Positions 18,240-27,485 of a stretch of 64,000 bases of DNA are shown here, one piece after another. Source of the DNA: CAZCFB01 sp964511535. Lineage in GTDB: Bacteria > Myxococcota_A > Polyangia > GCA-2747355 > CAZCFB01. Under the pieces are notes generated by a model. That model ran no database searches, had not been told where the DNA came from, and saw only the letters and a program-made list of their open reading frames with translations. The DNA lies in assembly GCA_964511535.1 (NCBI GenBank), contig CAZEFW010000029.1:1-64000 (forward strand). The letters are read 5' to 3'. The translations under genes were made by a program, and so were the position numbers. Position 1 is the first letter of the stretch, and each line of letters starts with the position of its first letter.

Positions 18240-19094
18240 ATGCCAAGACGTCAAAAATGCCTGATGGGCGCCATCATTCTGCTGCTGCTGACCGCTCCCC
18301 GGCCAGCAGCCGCAGGCCCCTGGACAAAGAACCTGGGGGAGCTGTACGTCAAGCTGGGCCAGGGGTTCTTCGTGGCCGACAGCTTCCGCGACTCGGTGGG
18401 CAACCTGCAGGAGGGGGTCAACTACCTGGGCGCCACCACCTCGGTCTACTTCGAGGTGGGGCTGTTCAAGGGGCTGCACGCCTGGGGTTACCTGCCGTAT
18501 ACCGCGGCCACCAACACCTTTTCGGATGACGACACCTCCTGGCTGCGCACCTCGGGCGGCGACGCCATGCTCGGCCTGCAGTACACGCCCACGTTCTTCA
18601 ACATCCCCTTCCCCGCCGCGCTGAAGCTGGAGGTGAAGGTGCCGATGTACGACATCAACGGGGTTGAGGGGATCTACGCTGGCCGCTTCCCGGCGCCGGG
18701 GGACGGCCAGGTGGACGTGACCATCTGGCTGTCGGCGGGGGCATCCCTCAGCTCCATCCCGCTGTTCTTCTTCGGCGAGGTGGGCTACAGGATCCGCACC
18801 GAGGCCTTCGTGGGCACCGGGCCGTTTTCCACCAGCTTCAACGACGGCATCACCTTCTTCGCCTCGGTGGGCTACACGATCCTCGACAGGGTGATCGTGG
18901 CGGTCAACAGCGGAGGCGTGATGCCCTACGTCAAGGACATCACCTCCAAGGGGTACGTCACCCTGGGGCTCGCGCTGTACGTGCCCATCTGGAAGGGGCT
19001 GGCCGCCGAGGCGTCCTACGACCCGATGGTCTACACCAACAACAACGCCTCACCGGGTCACGGCGTGTCATTTGGCGTGTCCTTCAAGAGATGA
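18240..19094 (+). CDS. Predicted outer-membrane beta-barrel protein
   Basis: 284 residues. A signal peptide (to about residue 26, APRPAAAG) is followed by alternating amphipathic strands with aromatic girdles, for example SVYFEVGLFKGLHAWGYLPY, and a C-terminal strand ending GVSFGVSFKR. This is typical of small outer-membrane barrels. No specific porin family is recognised. The DUF547 lipoprotein gene begins 20 bases later, so both envelope proteins are probably co-transcribed. Confidence 0.75.
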   Translation: MPRRQKCLMGAIILLLLTAPRPAAAGPWTKNLGELYVKLGQGFFVADSFRDSVGNLQEGVNYLGATTSVYFEVGLFKGLHAWGYLPYTAATNTFSDDDTSWLRTSGGDAMLGLQYTPTFFNIPFPAALKLEVKVPMYDINGVEGIYAGRFPAPGDGQVDVTIWLSAGASLSSIPLFFFGEVGYRIRTEAFVGTGPFSTSFNDGITFFASVGYTILDRVIVAVNSGGVMPYVKDITSKGYVTLGLALYVPIWKGLAAEASYDPMVYTNNNASPGHGVSFGVSFKR

Positions 19095-19113
19095 CGAGAT
19101 GATGGAGTCTGCC

Positions 19114-20022
19114 ATGCGCACCCATTCGATGATATTGGCCGCCGCGCTGCTGCTCGCCGCCGCCGGCTGCGCGGAGTACGTGGGCTACGACGAGAACTTC
19201 GAGTTCCCGGGCAACCAGCCCACCACCCTGGACGGCTTTTCGCCCACCACCCTGAGCCACCTGCAGCTGCGGGGGTTCATGGCCAGGTACGCCGGCCGCA
19301 GCAAGGACGGCGTCTACGTGGTCATCGACTACGACGCCATCTACAAGAGCCCGGAGGCGCGCTTCACCCTGGACCAGTACCGGCTGATGCTGGCCTCCAT
19401 CGACCCGACCACGCTGTCGTCCAAGCAGGAGAAGCTGGCCTACTGGGTCAACGGATACAACGCGTCGGTGATCCACGGCGTCATCCACAACTACAAGGGC
19501 GACAAGTCGTGGAAGCCCACCGACAGCGGCAAATTCTTTGACGACCCGGTCTACACCTTCGGCGGGCAGAAGATCACGCTGAACATGCTCGAGCAGGGGA
19601 TCATGCGCGGCGACTGGGCCTACCCCGGGCTGCCCAAGAAGGGCGACCTGCTGGGCAAGCTGCAGGCGTGGCACAAGGACCTGTGGGGCAACGACAAGGT
19701 GGACGCCAACTTGCACTCGGTGATCAACTGCGCGGCCATCAGCTGCCCCAACCTGCTGGACAAGACCCCCTGGGTCTACCTGCCGTCCACCATCGAGGCC
19801 CAGATGGCCGCGGCCACCACGGCCTGGCTCGACAGCCCGCTCAAGGGCGCCGGGCCCAACGGCATCTCGTCGCTGTTCGACTGGTACACCAAGGACTACA
19901 TCAACCACTCGGGCAGCGTGGACGCCTTCATCACCAAGTACCGCACCGGCGGCCTCAAGGGGGTCGACACCTCCAAGTACCTCACCTACGACTGGACGCT
20001 GAACATCAAGACCGGTATGTAA
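19114..20022 (+). CDS. DUF547 domain lipoprotein
   Basis: 302 residues. The start at 19114 has a GGAG ribosome site; ATGs at 19099 and 19102 are alternatives. The lipobox AAAGC lies near residue 19. The DUF547 domain shows YWVNGYNASVIHGVI near residue 110, and the conserved VNCAAISCPNL (here with ALHSVIN before it) near 205. DUF547 has a papain-like-fold suggestion in the literature as I recall, but no firm function. Such proteins occur beside TIGR04282-type transferase genes. It is the fourth gene of a run of eight co-directional genes. Confidence 0.88.
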   Translation: MRTHSMILAAALLLAAAGCAEYVGYDENFEFPGNQPTTLDGFSPTTLSHLQLRGFMARYAGRSKDGVYVVIDYDAIYKSPEARFTLDQYRLMLASIDPTTLSSKQEKLAYWVNGYNASVIHGVIHNYKGDKSWKPTDSGKFFDDPVYTFGGQKITLNMLEQGIMRGDWAYPGLPKKGDLLGKLQAWHKDLWGNDKVDANLHSVINCAAISCPNLLDKTPWVYLPSTIEAQMAAATTAWLDSPLKGAGPNGISSLFDWYTKDYINHSGSVDAFITKYRTGGLKGVDTSKYLTYDWTLNIKTGM

Positions 20023-20028
20023 TTCCCC

Positions 20029-21147
20029 ATGGCTGAGAGCGCTCTCGTGACGGGCGGCGCGGGCTTCATCGGCTCGCACCTGGTGGACGGGTTGCTGGCG
20101 CGCGGAGATCGCGTGCGGGTGCTGGACAACTTGCTAGAGCAGGCGCACCCCTCGGGGGAGCCGCGCCACGTGTCGAAGGACGCCGAGTTTCAGCTGGGGG
20201 ATATCTGCGACCGGGGAGACGTGGACGCCGCGCTGGAGGGGGTGGACGTGGTCTACCACCTGGCCGGCATGGTGGGGAACGGCCAGTCCATGTTCGACGT
20301 GCGGCGCTACGTGGACGTCAACGCCACGGGCACGGCCACGCTGCTGGAGGCCATGGCGGCCCACGGCGGGATTCGGCGGCATGTGATGGCGTCGTCCATG
20401 GTGGTCTACGGCGACGGCACCTACGCCTGCCCGGAGCACGGGCGGCTGCCGCGGGTGGTGCGGCCGGAGGAGCGGCTGGCGCGGGGGCAGTGGGAGCCGG
20501 TGTGCCCGGCGTGCGGCGCCGAGGTGGCGCCCATGGCCACCGACGAGGAGCACACCCTGGACCCCACCAGCACCTACGGCATCTCCAAGCTGTCGCAGGA
20601 GCAGCTGGCGCTGGTGCTGGGGCGGACCTTCGGCATCCCCACCGTGGCGCTGCGGTTCTTGAACGTGTACGGATCGCGCCAGGCCCTGGCCAACCCGTAC
20701 ACCGGCGTGGCGGCCATCATGACCTCGCGCATGCTCAACGGAAAGCCGGCGCTGATCTTCGAGGACGGCGGTCAGCGGCGGGACCTGGTGCACGTGGGCG
20801 ACGTGGTGCGCGCGCTCATGGCGTCGGCGGACGCCACCGAGGCGGCGTGGTATCAGCCGTTCAACATCGGCACCGGGCGGTCCAACACGATCCTCGACAT
20901 AGCCCGGCTGCTGTGCCGGACGCTGGGCAAGGAGATCGAGCCGCTGCTGCCGGGGGAGTACCGCCAGGGGGACATCCGGCACTGCTTCGCGGACGTATCG
21001 CGGGCGCGAAAGCTGCTGGGCTGGGAGGCGCGGACCATGCTCGAGGACGGCGTGAGCGAGCTGGCCGCCTGGGCCGCGGGGGAGGACGCCGAGGATCTGA
21101 CCGACAAGGCAAACGCCGAGCTGCGGGAGCTCGGAATCATCCGCTGA
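20029..21147 (+). CDS. NAD-dependent epimerase/dehydratase with Cys-motif insertion
   Basis: 372 residues, extended short-chain dehydrogenase fold. VTGGAGFIGSHL (about 7-18) binds NAD, ASSMVVYGDG supplies the catalytic Ser/Thr region, and YGISK (about 184) the Tyr-Lys pair. Between them an insertion of about 35 residues contains CPEHGRLP and VCPACGAEV, four positions that could bind zinc. NDP-sugar epimerases of the GalE/RmlB class are the closest match, so the product probably supplies a nucleotide sugar to the downstream transferases. It starts seven bases after the DUF547 stop. Confidence 0.9.
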   Translation: MAESALVTGGAGFIGSHLVDGLLARGDRVRVLDNLLEQAHPSGEPRHVSKDAEFQLGDICDRGDVDAALEGVDVVYHLAGMVGNGQSMFDVRRYVDVNATGTATLLEAMAAHGGIRRHVMASSMVVYGDGTYACPEHGRLPRVVRPEERLARGQWEPVCPACGAEVAPMATDEEHTLDPTSTYGISKLSQEQLALVLGRTFGIPTVALRFLNVYGSRQALANPYTGVAAIMTSRMLNGKPALIFEDGGQRRDLVHVGDVVRALMASADATEAAWYQPFNIGTGRSNTILDIARLLCRTLGKEIEPLLPGEYRQGDIRHCFADVSRARKLLGWEARTMLEDGVSELAAWAAGEDAEDLTDKANAELRELGIIR

Positions 21148-21190
21148 AGGGGCCGAGCGCCATGTACACCGTGAGCCAGGGGAGTCGACC

Positions 21191-21886
21191 ATGCCAGTGA
21201 CTGTGGGGGTGATGGCCAAGCCGCCCGTGCCGGGCCGGTGCAAGACGCGCATGTCGCCGCCGCTGACCCCGGAGGCGGCGGCGGACCTGTACAGCGCCAT
21301 GCTGCGGGACTCGCTGGCGGCGTACGCCCGGGCGGGCGCGGACCGGTACGTGATCATGGCCGCGCCCGAGGACGACGGCGAGGCCATCCTGAGCGAGCTG
21401 GCGCCCGGGGGCTGGGAGCTGGTGGTGCAGCGCGGCGCGGATCTGGGAGCGCGCCTGGCCCACGCGTTCTCGGTGCTGGGCGAGGGCGGCGGGGCGGTGG
21501 CGCTGCTGGACAGCGACTCGCCTACCGTGCCGGTGCAGCCCATGGGCGCGGCGCTGGCCGAGATCGAGGGGCGCGAGCAGGCGCTGGTGGGGCCATGCGA
21601 CGACGGCGGCTACTACCTCATCGGGCTGGGGCATGTCACCGAGCGGTCCCTCGGGATCCTGTCGGACATCACCTGGAGCACTGGCGCGGTGATGGATCAG
21701 ACCCGGGCGCGGTGCGAGGCCCTGGGCATCCCCCTGACCGAGCTCGAGACCTGGTACGACGTGGACGACGAGGCGTGCCTGGCCCGAATCCATCGGGAGC
21801 TGCAGCAGGACCCGACCCGCGCGCCGCGCACGGCGGCCTGGATCGAGGAGTTCGCCGCGGAGGTGATCGCGTGCGCGTCGCGGTGA
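21191..21886 (+). CDS. TIGR04282/DUF2064-family transferase
   Basis: 231 residues, nucleotide-diphospho-sugar transferase fold. GVMAKPPVPGRCKTRM near the N-terminus, LLDSDSPTVP (about 100) and GPCDDGGYYLIGL (about 130) are the hallmark motifs of the family named in some databases as arsenosugar-biosynthesis glycosyltransferase or rSAM/selenodomain-associated transferase 1. A GGGGAG ribosome site precedes the ATG. The next gene, a GT2 enzyme, overlaps its end by 16 bases. Confidence 0.88.
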   Translation: MPVTVGVMAKPPVPGRCKTRMSPPLTPEAAADLYSAMLRDSLAAYARAGADRYVIMAAPEDDGEAILSELAPGGWELVVQRGADLGARLAHAFSVLGEGGGAVALLDSDSPTVPVQPMGAALAEIEGREQALVGPCDDGGYYLIGLGHVTERSLGILSDITWSTGAVMDQTRARCEALGIPLTELETWYDVDDEACLARIHRELQQDPTRAPRTAAWIEEFAAEVIACASR

Positions 21887-22566
21887 TCCCGGCCCTGGAC
21901 GAGGCGGGCAGCATCGGGCCGGTGGTGGACGGCCTGAAACCCCACGTGGACGCGGTGGTGGTGGTGGACAACGGCAGCCGCGACGGCACGGCCGAGGTGG
22001 CTTCGGCCCACGGCGCGCTGGTGGAGCCGGAACCTCAGCGGGGGTACGGGGCCGCCTGCTTGCGTGGGCTGATGCGCGCCCGGGCGCTGGGGGCCACGCG
22101 GGTGATCTTTCTGGACGCCGACGGCAGCGACGACCCGGCGGACCTGCCGCGGCTGATGGCAGCGGTGGAGGACGGGGCGGACCTGGCGCTGGGGATCCGC
22201 ACCGGGCAGACCATCGAGCCCGGCGCCATGACCGGCACCCAGCGGTTCGGCAACTGGTTCGCGCCGTTGCTCATGCGCCTGGCCATGGGCGCGCGGTACC
22301 ACGACATGCCGCCGTTCAAGGTGATCCGGCGCGAGGCGCTGGACCGGCTGCGCCTGTCGGACACGGGCCACGGGTTCACCATCGAGCTGCTGCTCAAGGC
22401 GCACAGCCAGGGCCTGCGGGTGGTGGAGCTTCCGGTGAGGTGCCGGCGGCGCAGCGCCGGGGAGTCCAAGGTGTCGGGCACCCTGCGCGGGACCGTCCGG
22501 GCGGCGGCCAAGATCCTGACCACCGTGGGGCGCCACGCGGTGCAGGCGCGGAGGCAGCATGGGTGA
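21871..22566 (+). CDS. Family 2 glycosyltransferase
   Basis: 231 residues from a GTG start with GGAGG seven bases upstream, overlapping the previous gene by 16 bases. The GT-A fold shows VAVIPALDEAGSIG, VVVDNGSRDGT and FLDADGSDDP (about 78-88) with the metal-binding DxD. A basic RRRSAGESKVSG stretch near 190 is typical of the dolichyl-phosphate-sugar synthase-like subset. No membrane anchor is seen. It likely transfers a sugar to a lipid carrier or small metabolite; the acceptor is unknown. The NUDIX gene overlaps its 3' end by eight bases. Confidence 0.9.
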   Translation: MRVAVIPALDEAGSIGPVVDGLKPHVDAVVVVDNGSRDGTAEVASAHGALVEPEPQRGYGAACLRGLMRARALGATRVIFLDADGSDDPADLPRLMAAVEDGADLALGIRTGQTIEPGAMTGTQRFGNWFAPLLMRLAMGARYHDMPPFKVIRREALDRLRLSDTGHGFTIELLLKAHSQGLRVVELPVRCRRRSAGESKVSGTLRGTVRAAAKILTTVGRHAVQARRQHG

Positions 22567-23113
22567 TTCCAACAGGCCGAAGCGCTGGAAGACGCTCTCG
22601 AGCAAGCCGATCTACGACAACAAGTGGATGAGCCTGCGCGAGGATATCGCCGAGCTGCCCGACGGGCGCAGCACCATCTACGGGGTGGTCACCTTTGGCG
22701 ACTGCGTGGGCGTGGTGCCCTTCGTGGACGAGCAACGCATCATGCTGGTGCGGCAGTACCGCTATGTCTATGACGAGAACCACCGCTGGGAGATCCCCAC
22801 CGGGGGCGTGGCCGAGGGCGAGAGCCTGCAGGACGCGGCTCAGCGGGAGCTGGCCGAGGAGGCGGGCTACCGCGCCGGGACGCTGGAGCACATCAACAGC
22901 TACTACACCTCCAAGAGCATCTGCAACGAGGTGGCGCACCTGTACCTGGGCCAGGACCTGGTGGCGGCGCAGGAGCCCCCTGACGACACCGAGTTCCTCC
23001 AGCGGCGGATCTTCCCGTTTGAAGAGGCGCTGCGCATGACCCTGGATGGCGAGATCATGGACAGCATGAGCGTGATAGCCATCACCCTGGCAGCGCGGCG
23101 GCTGGGGGTGTAG
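22559..23113 (+). CDS. NUDIX hydrolase (ADP-ribose pyrophosphatase type)
   Basis: 184 residues. The NUDIX box GGVAEGESLQDAAQRELAEE (about 81-100, then AGY) has the full GX5EX7REUXEEXGU pattern. The N-terminal strand context and overall length match ADP-sugar pyrophosphatases, which cleave nucleotide sugars to sugar phosphate. The gene overlaps the GT2 gene and closes the co-directional run, so it may recycle or police nucleotide sugars used by the cluster. Confidence 0.92.
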   Translation: MGDSNRPKRWKTLSSKPIYDNKWMSLREDIAELPDGRSTIYGVVTFGDCVGVVPFVDEQRIMLVRQYRYVYDENHRWEIPTGGVAEGESLQDAAQRELAEEAGYRAGTLEHINSYYTSKSICNEVAHLYLGQDLVAAQEPPDDTEFLQRRIFPFEEALRMTLDGEIMDSMSVIAITLAARRLGV

Positions 23114-23218
23114 GGGGAGCCGGCGGGGTTGGTGCGCTGAAGTTGGCAGCGGCTGCAGCTCCGGCTTGAACAGGTTGTCCTCCGGACATGGCCCCATGGC
23201 TTATACTGGGGCCCGATC

Positions 23219-25255
23219 ATGCCACGTGCCTCCGTCAAAGTAGCATTGTTGGTTGTGATGGTTGCCGCTTGCCACGACACCAGCAGCGTCAAGAAGCCCG
23301 TGGGTGATGGGGCAGCGGCCGATTTGTCCCGGCGCGACATGGCGGCCCGTGACCTGTTGGTTGACGCTCCTGCCGCGCTGGACAGGCCGGTGATTGACAA
23401 GTCCAGGCCTGATGGCGCCAATGCGGACCTGGCCGTGGCGGACCTGGCTTCCGCGCATGACCTGGTGGCCAGCCACGACGCTGGAGGCGGATGCTCCATA
23501 AAGAAGCAGGTCTGCAGCAAGAGCGGCTGGTGCTGGTGGAGTCCCGTGTTCCCGGACCGGGATTACACGGGGATCTGGGGTAGCTCGGCCACTGACATCT
23601 ACCTCACTACCCTGGAAAAAGAGGTGATTCACCACGACGGCAAGCACGCGGTCCTCTCCCTGTCCGTGGCGCCTGGCGCCCTGTCGGATATCTGGGGCGA
23701 CGGCAAGGGCAAGGTGTTTGCTGTGGGGAGCAGCGGGACTGTGATGCGTCGCTCCCTGGGCGGCTGGAAGCCGATGGTATCCGGTACGCAGGACGCCCTG
23801 GACAGCGTCTGGGGCAGCTCGGCCTCCAATGTCTTCGCAGCAGGAGGAACCTGGAACAAGGGCTCAGCCCTGGTGCAGTTCAAAGGGACCGGGTGGAAGT
23901 CGGTTCCCTCGGGCTACAACGCTTACATCCATGGAATCTGGGGCAGCGGCCCGGGCAGCCTCTGGGTCATCATGGGCAGCCAATATGGGACCTGGATCAA
24001 GCACTACGACGGCAAGGCCTGGGCGGACCACTCCGCTGCCGCGGCGAAGGCCAAGGCTGCCCACTGGGTAGATGTCTGGGGCCATGGGCAGAGCGATGTC
24101 TATTTTTTGGGCGTGAGCCTCTCCAGGGCCGTGGTGCTCCATTACGATGGCGCCAAGTTCACGCACATGCCTGCCGCGAGCCTCAAATGGCACGGCGGCC
24201 GCACCTTCCATCGCCTGTGGGGCAGCGGGCCCAAGGACATCTTCGCCGTCGGCGGCGCATGCGCCACATCAGAGGGCCATGTCGTTCACTATGACGGCAG
24301 CAAGTGGAAGGCAATGTCAGTGAAGTCCAGGGGGTGTCTGCGCGACATCTGGGGCAGCGGCAAGGGCGACGTCTATGCCGTGGGAGAGAAGGGCGCGGTG
24401 ATGCACTTCGACGGCAAGGGCTGGTCAGAAGCCAGCCGCCCGGTGCCCACCTCGGAGATCCGCGACCTGTGGGCCAGCTCTCTTTCGGATATCCATGTCG
24501 CCTCGAAGGCCAGCGAGATTCTGCGCTACGACGGCTCCGCGTGGACCTCCATGTCCTCGGGCACCACCAAGGTCCTCTCGGGCATCTGGGCCAGCGGGGC
24601 TGGCGATGTTTACGCCGTGGGGGCCAGCGGGACGGTGGTGCGCCATGACGGTAAGAGCTGGTTCAAGAAGTTGACCAGTGTCACCACCAACGACCTGCAC
24701 GCGGTTTGGGGCAGCAGCGCTGGAAAGATGGTCGCGGTGGGCTCTCTGGGGCAGGTGATCCGCTGCGCCGGGACCGTGTGCACGGCAGAGATCAGCGGCA
24801 CCACCTCGCGGCTCAATGCTGTGCACGGGTCCGGGGCCTCGGAGATGTATGCGGTGGGCGACAGCGGGGCTGTGATCCGGTACAGCGGCGGCGCCTGGAA
24901 GAGCGGGACCTCCGGGACGACCAAGGACCTGACCTCGGTTTGGGTCAGCGCCAAGGGTGAGGTGTTTGCCGCGGGAAAGGCGGGGACCATCCTGCGCCGG
25001 ACTCCGGGCAGCGCAGGCGCCTGGAGCGCCATGGCATCGGGGACCACCGTTGACCTGTCTGCCGTGTGGGGCGCTTCAGGAACCAGCCTCCTCGCTGCGG
25101 GCAAAGGCGGCTTGCTACTGAGATATGATGGCAAATCCTGGGCCCCGCAGCAGAGCGGAACAAAGCGGGACCTCACCCGGCTGCGCCCCCTGGGGACCGG
25201 GCGAATGGCTGCGGTGGGGGCTGAAGGTACGCTGCTGCACCGTTGCGGTATTTGA
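23219..25255 (+). CDS. Large lipoprotein with WGSG-type propeller repeats
   Basis: 678 residues. The signal peptide ends in MVAAC (Cys 18), followed by an Asp/Ala-rich linker to about 95. The rest consists of about twelve to fourteen repeats of roughly 40-45 residues with the core WGSGxGDVYAVG, a Gly turn, then HYDGKxW and SGT, which predicts one or two beta-propellers on the cell surface. No enzymatic motif is visible. The gene stands alone. Ligand and role are unknown. Confidence 0.82.
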   Translation: MPRASVKVALLVVMVAACHDTSSVKKPVGDGAAADLSRRDMAARDLLVDAPAALDRPVIDKSRPDGANADLAVADLASAHDLVASHDAGGGCSIKKQVCSKSGWCWWSPVFPDRDYTGIWGSSATDIYLTTLEKEVIHHDGKHAVLSLSVAPGALSDIWGDGKGKVFAVGSSGTVMRRSLGGWKPMVSGTQDALDSVWGSSASNVFAAGGTWNKGSALVQFKGTGWKSVPSGYNAYIHGIWGSGPGSLWVIMGSQYGTWIKHYDGKAWADHSAAAAKAKAAHWVDVWGHGQSDVYFLGVSLSRAVVLHYDGAKFTHMPAASLKWHGGRTFHRLWGSGPKDIFAVGGACATSEGHVVHYDGSKWKAMSVKSRGCLRDIWGSGKGDVYAVGEKGAVMHFDGKGWSEASRPVPTSEIRDLWASSLSDIHVASKASEILRYDGSAWTSMSSGTTKVLSGIWASGAGDVYAVGASGTVVRHDGKSWFKKLTSVTTNDLHAVWGSSAGKMVAVGSLGQVIRCAGTVCTAEISGTTSRLNAVHGSGASEMYAVGDSGAVIRYSGGAWKSGTSGTTKDLTSVWVSAKGEVFAAGKAGTILRRTPGSAGAWSAMASGTTVDLSAVWGASGTSLLAAGKGGLLLRYDGKSWAPQQSGTKRDLTRLRPLGTGRMAAVGAEGTLLHRCGI

Positions 25256-25303
25256 GCCGGGCTTCCCCCACCGCAGCGACATCCCTCGTTTTTCCCCGTT
25301 TGA

Positions 25304-25370
25304 GGACGGATGGACGCATGGACGGATGGCTCCCGCTGCTATTATCCTCCCGGCGGGAAACCACCGCCGG
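25304..25370. repeat. GGATGGAC array plus GC hairpin
   Basis: A GGACGGATGGAC-type simple array lies at 25304-25329 and a perfect hairpin CCGGCGG-GAAACCA-CCGCCGG at 25350-25370, between two lipoprotein genes on the same strand. The hairpin follows the preceding stop by about 95 bases and could be its terminator, though no U run follows. Confidence 0.65.
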
Positions 25371-25434
25371 TATGGCGCGAAGCCGGAGGCCGTGAGACAA
25401 GATCGGTCGAATAACGAGAACCGTGGAGGACCAT

Positions 25435-27393
25435 ATGTGTGGCGTTAAGAGGCTCGGGGCTGTTTGCCTGCTCAGTTTGACCTTACTGCTCGGCGGTTGC
25501 GACTCGGAGACGAGCGCGACCCCGCCGCCCGGGCCTGACGGTGGCGGCGGCTCCCTCGACGCCAAGGCGACGAAGGACACTGGCGGCACCAAGGACTCCG
25601 GGGGCAAGAAGGACACCGGCGGCAAGAAGGACACCGGGGGCAAGAAGGACACCGGCGGGACGCCATGCGCCAAGACCATCGCCGCGGTGGGGAGCAAGAC
25701 GCTCACCGTCGCCGCGGCGGGCAAGGCAACCCTCTCCGTGAAGCTGTCTGACTGCAAGGGGGCCCTGGGCGGACGCCAGGTTAAATTTCAGATCCAGGGG
25801 GCCGCGGCAGGGGCGACCCTCTCCTCGGCGCAGGCAGCCACCAACGCCGGAGGCACCGCCACCGTGACCCTCACCGCTGGAACCTCGGCGACGAGCTTCA
25901 AGGTGAAGGCCTCGTTTTCGGCCACCCTGGAGGTGGTCTTCGATATCACCGTCAAGACCTCCCCCTTCGGCACCGTCGTGGCCGTCATGAGCCACAAGGG
26001 CGGCAAGACCTTCAACAAGTTCGTCGTCTACCTGTGGCAGAACAAGGCGTGCTCCACGCTCGACCCGTTCGGCCTGCCCAAGGGCCTGATGCAGGCGGCC
26101 CCCGTGGCCACCATCAACGCCCAGCCCAAGTTCAACAACGTCGCCGTCGGAGCAGGCTACACCGTGGGCGTCACCGCCATGGCCGGCGGCAAGATCCTCG
26201 GCTTCGGCTGCACCGATCAGCTCACGGTCCAGGGCGGCAAGACCACCACGGCCATGCTGACCATCAACTACCTCTCGGTGGTCTACTCGGGGACCTACAA
26301 GCTCGACAACAAGATGAACCTGACCGGCGTGTTGCCGCCGTCGGTGGCCAAGACCATCACCATGCTCTACGAGGCGAGCGACGACCACGACCTGAAGAAC
26401 GAGAAGAACAAGAACGGTACCGGCCAGTACGGCGAGGACCCGGCGGCGTTCCTGCTCGACTTCGTCTTCCGCGAGTTCTGCGGCTGGGAGTGCAAGAGCG
26501 GCGAGAAGTTCAAGAACTGCTCCCAGATAAACCACAACAAGGGGGACCTGAAGGCGCTGTACTTCAACGACTTCAAGTCCTGGAGCGGCGCCAAGCCCCG
26601 GTCGTTCGGGCTGTGCGGGGTCCTGGACTGGCCCACCTCGACCGGCTCCTTCCACTACACCCTGCAGAGCCAACTCCAGGCCCTGATCAAGGCCAACGCC
26701 TCGGCCAAGGTGATCAACCTGCTGCAGATGGCCTCCGACCTCTCGAGCGCGTTCACGAACATGCGCATCAAGTCCACGCTCACCCTCAACAACATCCGGG
26801 ACGACCGCATCGGCAACTACACGCACAAGCTGGACAAGATGGTGATCGATGTCCGGGACATCAACGGCAAGGTGCATGTCAAGGAGTTCGACCTGGCCTC
26901 CGCCGGGTTGACCAACCTGAGCTACACCGGCCAGACCACCGCGAAGAACGACATGCTGCAGATCCCCTCCCACTCGTTCAAGCTGCAGTTCGGCAAGCTC
27001 CTCGAGTACATCTACCTGAACCTCCTGCTCCCCACCCTTGGCTACAAGAGCACGGGCGCGCTGTTTCAGGCGTACGTTGATTGCAAGTCGGTGGGTACCT
27101 GGATCTACAAGCAGGTCGGCTCCAGCCTCGGCATCTCGGTGTACAGCGCCAAGGACTACGAGAACTTCTGCGACAAGGCCCTGCTGAGCGCGGGCAGCTG
27201 GATCGAGGGCGAGATCCACAAGCTGGTCAAGGACACCTCCACCTTCGCTCTGCAGGGCACCTGCGGGGCTGGCCAACCCCTCGGCCCAAAGCGCCTGGCC
27301 ACCACCCTCGTCAACGGCAAGTGGCAAGGCAAGCTAACCGACGGCTCGTCCACCAAGAGCTTCTCCGGGACGTTCACCGGCAAGCGCAAGTAA
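25435..27393 (+). CDS. Lipoprotein with bacterial Ig-like domain, unknown function
   Basis: 652 residues. ATG 25435 has GGAGG five bases upstream. The lipobox LLGGC is near residue 22. A striking linker contains four KKDTGG or TKDSGG units. An Ig-like (Big_1) domain spans about 85-175 with GKATLSVKLSDCKG and GGTATVTLTAGTS, followed by a second beta domain and a C-terminal half (about 280-650) with no recognised family. Ig-like domains suggest adhesion or surface display. Confidence 0.8.
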   Translation: MCGVKRLGAVCLLSLTLLLGGCDSETSATPPPGPDGGGGSLDAKATKDTGGTKDSGGKKDTGGKKDTGGKKDTGGTPCAKTIAAVGSKTLTVAAAGKATLSVKLSDCKGALGGRQVKFQIQGAAAGATLSSAQAATNAGGTATVTLTAGTSATSFKVKASFSATLEVVFDITVKTSPFGTVVAVMSHKGGKTFNKFVVYLWQNKACSTLDPFGLPKGLMQAAPVATINAQPKFNNVAVGAGYTVGVTAMAGGKILGFGCTDQLTVQGGKTTTAMLTINYLSVVYSGTYKLDNKMNLTGVLPPSVAKTITMLYEASDDHDLKNEKNKNGTGQYGEDPAAFLLDFVFREFCGWECKSGEKFKNCSQINHNKGDLKALYFNDFKSWSGAKPRSFGLCGVLDWPTSTGSFHYTLQSQLQALIKANASAKVINLLQMASDLSSAFTNMRIKSTLTLNNIRDDRIGNYTHKLDKMVIDVRDINGKVHVKEFDLASAGLTNLSYTGQTTAKNDMLQIPSHSFKLQFGKLLEYIYLNLLLPTLGYKSTGALFQAYVDCKSVGTWIYKQVGSSLGISVYSAKDYENFCDKALLSAGSWIEGEIHKLVKDTSTFALQGTCGAGQPLGPKRLATTLVNGKWQGKLTDGSSTKSFSGTFTGKRK

Positions 27394-27485
27394 GCGCGAA
27401 GGCTGCGCCCCGGTCCAGCCCCTGTGGAAGCAGCTCGAGGGCACGCGCGTTGACCGCGAGCGTGACCGGAAGCCGCGACCTCGCC

